Source of the DNA: an uncultured Bacillaceae bacterium
Lineage (GTDB): Bacteria > Bacillota > Bacilli > Bacillales > Pradoshiaceae
Assembly: GCA_904501845.1 (NCBI GenBank)
Contig: CAJGCH010000148.1
Coordinates: 1 to 7,246, forward strand
Direction: 5' to 3'
Length of the DNA: 7,246 nt
Made by a program: the position numbers and the translations under genes. Within the stretch, counting starts at the first letter, position 1. Every line of letters begins with the position of its first letter. Below the pieces are notes generated by a model. That model did not search any database. It had not been told where the DNA came from and was given only the letters and a program-made list of their open reading frames with translations. Below, in pieces: positions 4,681 through 7,246 of the stretch.

Positions 4681-6654
4681 TTATAACTCTTTCTCCATAT
4701 ATAGGCGGTGCTCTCCCTCACCGAATTCATGCTGGCGATATTCCACTTTGTTAAAGCCGCATTTCTCATATAGTTTGACTGCTGCCAGATTGCTCTCACT
4801 TACCGTTAGAGTGACCTTTTTAAAGCCATCCTTGCGCAGCTCATCAAGCACTTCCGTAAGAAATGAAAAGCCAAGGCCTTTGCCGCTTTGGTCGGAACGG
4901 ACATAATAACCGAAGATATAAACCTTCTCAGGGTTGGCGAAATCACGCAAGCATTCACAGACCGCTACCGGACGTTCGTCCCCGATCTTACGGTACCATA
5001 TAAGCTTTCCATACCTTGCAATCGGAACCAATGTCTGTTCATCCACAGCCCCAAGTCCCGGAAAGGCATCAATTTCTAATTCAATCATCATTTGTTGCTG
5101 CTTTGGCGTCAATTGACGCGGGATTTCAAGATAATATTCACCATGAGCAAAAGTCATGCAGTCCCCCTCTTTTCTATTTAAATGACTAATCGGCCATAAT
5201 CCTCTCGGGATATTCCGAAACGGCAAATGACTGATTTTATTTGTGGCAACACCTGGCGCATCTACGTAAACGACCTTACTGATTAGCGGGTCAAAGGCTG
5301 CGCGAAAATGGTTCTTTGCCTTCAGCACTAAATAGCGGTATGCCTTAGGCTCAATCCCGATATGCCGAAACAGCTGCGGATCATTGGCCGAAAGCGGCCG
5401 CCCGATAACGAGAAAATCTGTGTCTTTCGAACGGATGAAGGCAGCACCATTGGCATCCACCCGGAGCCCATGGTTAAAGGGACCGCTATTGTAAAATATG
5501 CCGTCTGAGATCGCCAAGACCTCTGCTTCCATATCGATCGGCTCCCCGAATTCTGGATACGTCTTACCGCCTAGGGCAAGCTGAACTCGGGCTCCTGGTC
5601 CTGCTTGCCGGCATATTTCCAATGCCTCCGTGTCGGCGATAGGACCGATAAGCACATCCTTTAGCCCGGCCTTCAAGAAGGCTTCGATGAGCAAGGTTGT
5701 ATCCCCGCTCCCACAGCTTAATGGATTATCCGCTATATCTGCAAGCACGACCGGTTTCTTTTCTTCGAGCTGAGCAATGATCTTGATCCCTTCACTTATT
5801 GAAGGCAGTTCAACTAGGAACTCATGACGAATCTCCCAATAATAATCACTGATACTCTTTGCCACTGTCTGTGCCCGCTCCAATGTCTTTGCGACCACCA
5901 AAACGGACGCCCCTGCGTCAGCTACGTCCCCATAGGGAAAACCGCCAAAAACGGAAACAGATAATATGTCTGCTTCCTTCTCATATTGTTCAGCGATTGT
6001 CATCATCCGCTGCATCGGTCCCTCTTGTGTCCTCATATTAACAGACGGCAGAAGCATGGGCAGCTTTATGCAGGCGGCTTCATACCGTACTTCTTCGCTC
6101 AGGTGGAGCATGATGGCAGACGCAGCCCTTCTTCCTTGCTCATACATATCTATATGCGGATATGTTTTAAAGCCAAAATGATAAGGGGACCAATCAGTCA
6201 TCAATGGACTAATATTGGCATGCATATCAAGTGTCGTCGCAAGCGGGACACTCCTTCCTATTTCTCTCCTGATTTCCTCTATCAGGCTCATCTCCGCGTT
6301 AATGACCCCTTCGGCGACCATTGCTCCATGGAGGGCAAGCAAGAGCCCGTCAAGTTTTCCAGCACTTCTCAGCTCCTTGATGAGCCCGGACACCAGTTGC
6401 TGATAAGTCTCCTTGGCAACCACACCTGAAGGGATGGCAGCAGCACATTGAAGAGGGATGATGATAAATCGCTCATCCCCCATTAATTCATCAATGAAGC
6501 CGCCAACCTCTGTCTTTGTCCCTGTATACACATCCAGGATTTCCTGCCCGGCAAAAAAACCTTCCCTTATGAAATCCTCCATGGTTGTTTTTTCTTTAAC
6601 GAAGCTATGGGACTCATGATAAAAAAAGGCAACACCTATCCTCCACTTCTCCAT
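4681..6654 (-). CDS. M81 (MlrC-like) metallopeptidase fused to a GNAT acetyltransferase
   Basis: The 657-residue ORF has two complete parts. Residues 1-490 match the M81/MlrC family: the N-terminal IGVAFFYHESHSF (6-18), the likely metal-binding TLDMHANISP (141-150, Asp143 and His145) and TYPHIDMYEQG (164-174, His167). DIADNPLSCGSGDTT (306-320) and PFRNIPRGLWPI (478-489) are typical of the C-terminal MlrC domain. The family namesake hydrolyses linearised microcystin; the substrate here is unknown. Residues 500-657 form a GNAT domain with the acetyl-CoA loop DQSGKGLG (588-595) and the motif SNLAAVKLYEKCGF (621-634). Family members of both parts are usually separate proteins. The start ATG 6654 is chosen over one 15 codons upstream because AAGGAAGGGGG lies seven bases before it and the family begins near this point. 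It follows the aldehyde dehydrogenase gene by 17 bp, so the two are probably co-transcribed. Confidence 0.87.
   Translation of the reverse strand: MEKWRIGVAFFYHESHSFVKEKTTMEDFIREGFFAGQEILDVYTGTKTEVGGFIDELMGDERFIIIPLQCAAAIPSGVVAKETYQQLVSGLIKELRSAGKLDGLLLALHGAMVAEGVINAEMSLIEEIRREIGRSVPLATTLDMHANISPLMTDWSPYHFGFKTYPHIDMYEQGRRAASAIMLHLSEEVRYEAACIKLPMLLPSVNMRTQEGPMQRMMTIAEQYEKEADILSVSVFGGFPYGDVADAGASVLVVAKTLERAQTVAKSISDYYWEIRHEFLVELPSISEGIKIIAQLEEKKPVVLADIADNPLSCGSGDTTLLIEAFLKAGLKDVLIGPIADTEALEICRQAGPGARVQLALGGKTYPEFGEPIDMEAEVLAISDGIFYNSGPFNHGLRVDANGAAFIRSKDTDFLVIGRPLSANDPQLFRHIGIEPKAYRYLVLKAKNHFRAAFDPLISKVVYVDAPGVATNKISHLPFRNIPRGLWPISHLNRKEGDCMTFAHGEYYLEIPRQLTPKQQQMMIELEIDAFPGLGAVDEQTLVPIARYGKLIWYRKIGDERPVAVCECLRDFANPEKVYIFGYYVRSDQSGKGLGFSFLTEVLDELRKDGFKKVTLTVSESNLAAVKLYEKCGFNKVEYRQHEFGEGEHRLYMEKEL
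5155..5169 (-). promoter_or_regulatory. Internal ribosome binding site and ATG for the GNAT part
   Basis: GAGGGGG (5169-5163) lies five bases before ATG 5157-5155, inside the long ORF. Initiation here would give a 158-residue protein beginning MTFAHGEYYLEIPRQ, the normal size of a free-standing GNAT enzyme. The site sits exactly at the domain junction, which suggests that the GNAT was, or still is, made as a separate protein. Confidence 0.6.
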
Positions 6655-6671
6655 CGATAAGCCCCCTTCCT

Positions 6672-7246
6672 TTAATAAGATACATAAATCGATTTCCACT
6701 CCGTCATGCTATCGAGCGCGTGGTGAGAAACTTCACGCGACCCGTTACCAGATTGCTTTAATCCTCCGAAAGGAACACCAATCTCTGCATTTGCCGTTCC
6801 GTTATTGATGTATACCAGTCCAGATTCAATGTCCCTGGCACCGCAATTGGCATAATGAAGACTTTCGGTAAACAAGGAAGTGGATAGGCCATAAACCGTT
6901 TGATTGTTGATTTTGATGGCTTCTTCATAATCCTTCGCCTCTATCACAGCCAAAACCGGACCAAAAATCTCTTCGTTTGCGACTTTTTGATCTGGTGAGA
7001 CATTACTCAAGACAGTCGGTTCATAAAAATAGCCGCCGTTTTCAGCAACGGCTTTACCTCCGCATTCTATCCTAGCGCCATCAGCCAATGCTTCATTGAC
7101 ATAGGAATGGACAATATTTAGCTGCTGCTCATTCACTAATGGTCCGATATCGACCCCGGATTTCATGCCATCGCCAATCTTCAATCTCTTTGTTCTTTCG
7201 ACAATCAAGTCAAGAAGCGCCTGCTTCACCTCTTTTTCAACGATTA
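6672..7246 (-). CDS. Aldehyde dehydrogenase, C-terminal part (truncated by the window)
   Basis: The last 190 codons of an NAD(P)-dependent aldehyde dehydrogenase are visible, with the stop at 6674-6672. Recognisable elements are the cofactor-binding NEEIFGPVLAVI, the segment YGLSTSLFT, and the family C-terminal block EIGVPFGGLKQSGNGSRE, followed by the oligomerisation strand ending SIYVSY. The catalytic cysteine of this family normally lies a short distance before the first visible residues (IVEKEVKQALLDL), so it is outside the window. ALDHs oxidise aldehydes to acids; the substrate cannot be told from this part. The gene is followed after 17 bp by the M81-GNAT gene, so both probably belong to one leftward catabolic operon whose beginning is not seen. 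Confidence 0.93.
   Translation of the reverse strand, partial: IVEKEVKQALLDLIVERTKRLKIGDGMKSGVDIGPLVNEQQLNIVHSYVNEALADGARIECGGKAVAENGGYFYEPTVLSNVSPDQKVANEEIFGPVLAVIEAKDYEEAIKINNQTVYGLSTSLFTESLHYANCGARDIESGLVYINNGTANAEIGVPFGGLKQSGNGSREVSHHALDSMTEWKSIYVSY

Noticed and set aside
5986..6429. Rightward ORF of 147 codons inside the M81 gene
   Set aside because: It is antisense to conserved M81 motifs, has no ribosome binding site, and its composition is that of a shadow frame.
6655..6699. Start of the M81-GNAT protein 15 codons upstream, overlapping the ALDH gene
   Set aside because: The strong AAGGAAGGGGG site fits ATG 6654, and M81 proteins begin only a few residues before the IGV...HES motif.

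Overview
The window looks like chromosomal DNA of a low-to-moderate GC Firmicute, most likely a member of the Bacillaceae. The signs are strong AGGAGG-type ribosome binding sites, a textbook sigma-A promoter, AT-rich palindromes matching the PerR box of Bacillus subtilis, and T-tailed hairpin terminators. No rRNA, tRNA, CRISPR array, insertion sequence or phage structural gene is visible. The genus cannot be fixed from the sequence alone.

Layout, left to right. Bases 1-61 hold the first 20 codons of a leftward gene with a CxxC zinc-ribbon-like start. A divergent regulatory region (62-164) leads into a small AT-rich rightward gene (165-659) that I read as a stand-alone PARP-like ADP-ribosyltransferase with an H-Y-E triad. 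Its reading frame has no ATG, GTG or TTG start that keeps the NAD-binding HGT motif, so an ATT start is inferred. Bases 660-961 have no intact gene, but the minus strand shows three coding-like pieces in different frames, possibly a decayed gene. A small four-helix membrane protein (962-1327) ends in a bidirectional terminator.

The core is a leftward peroxide-defence operon, ahpC (3669-3106) then an ahpF-type reductase (3023-1368). It has a TTGACA/TATTAT promoter with two PerR-box-like palindromes, one over the -10 and one just upstream of the -35, and a terminator-like hairpin between the two genes. The reductase has its domains in the reverse of the classical AhpF order: the thioredoxin-reductase module comes first, then an acidic/lysine-rich linker, then the tandem thioredoxin-fold module that is N-terminal in classical AhpF. 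The inferred electron path is pyridine nucleotide, FAD, C134/C137, C484/C487, then AhpC C47/C166.

Further right, a leftward six-helix K+ channel (4560-3850) is separated by a strong terminator from an upstream leftward pair. That pair is the C-terminal part of an aldehyde dehydrogenase (7246-6672), followed 17 bp later by a 657-residue ORF (6654-4681). This ORF joins a complete M81/MlrC-type metallopeptidase to a complete GNAT acetyltransferase. The junction still carries a Shine-Dalgarno sequence and ATG for the GNAT part, and both other frames have stops there, so the fusion looks like a recent joining of two cistrons or a sequence error.

Most noteworthy: the ADP-ribosyltransferase with its apparent ATT start, the domain-swapped AhpF beside AhpC under doubled PerR-type operators, and the M81-GNAT fusion.
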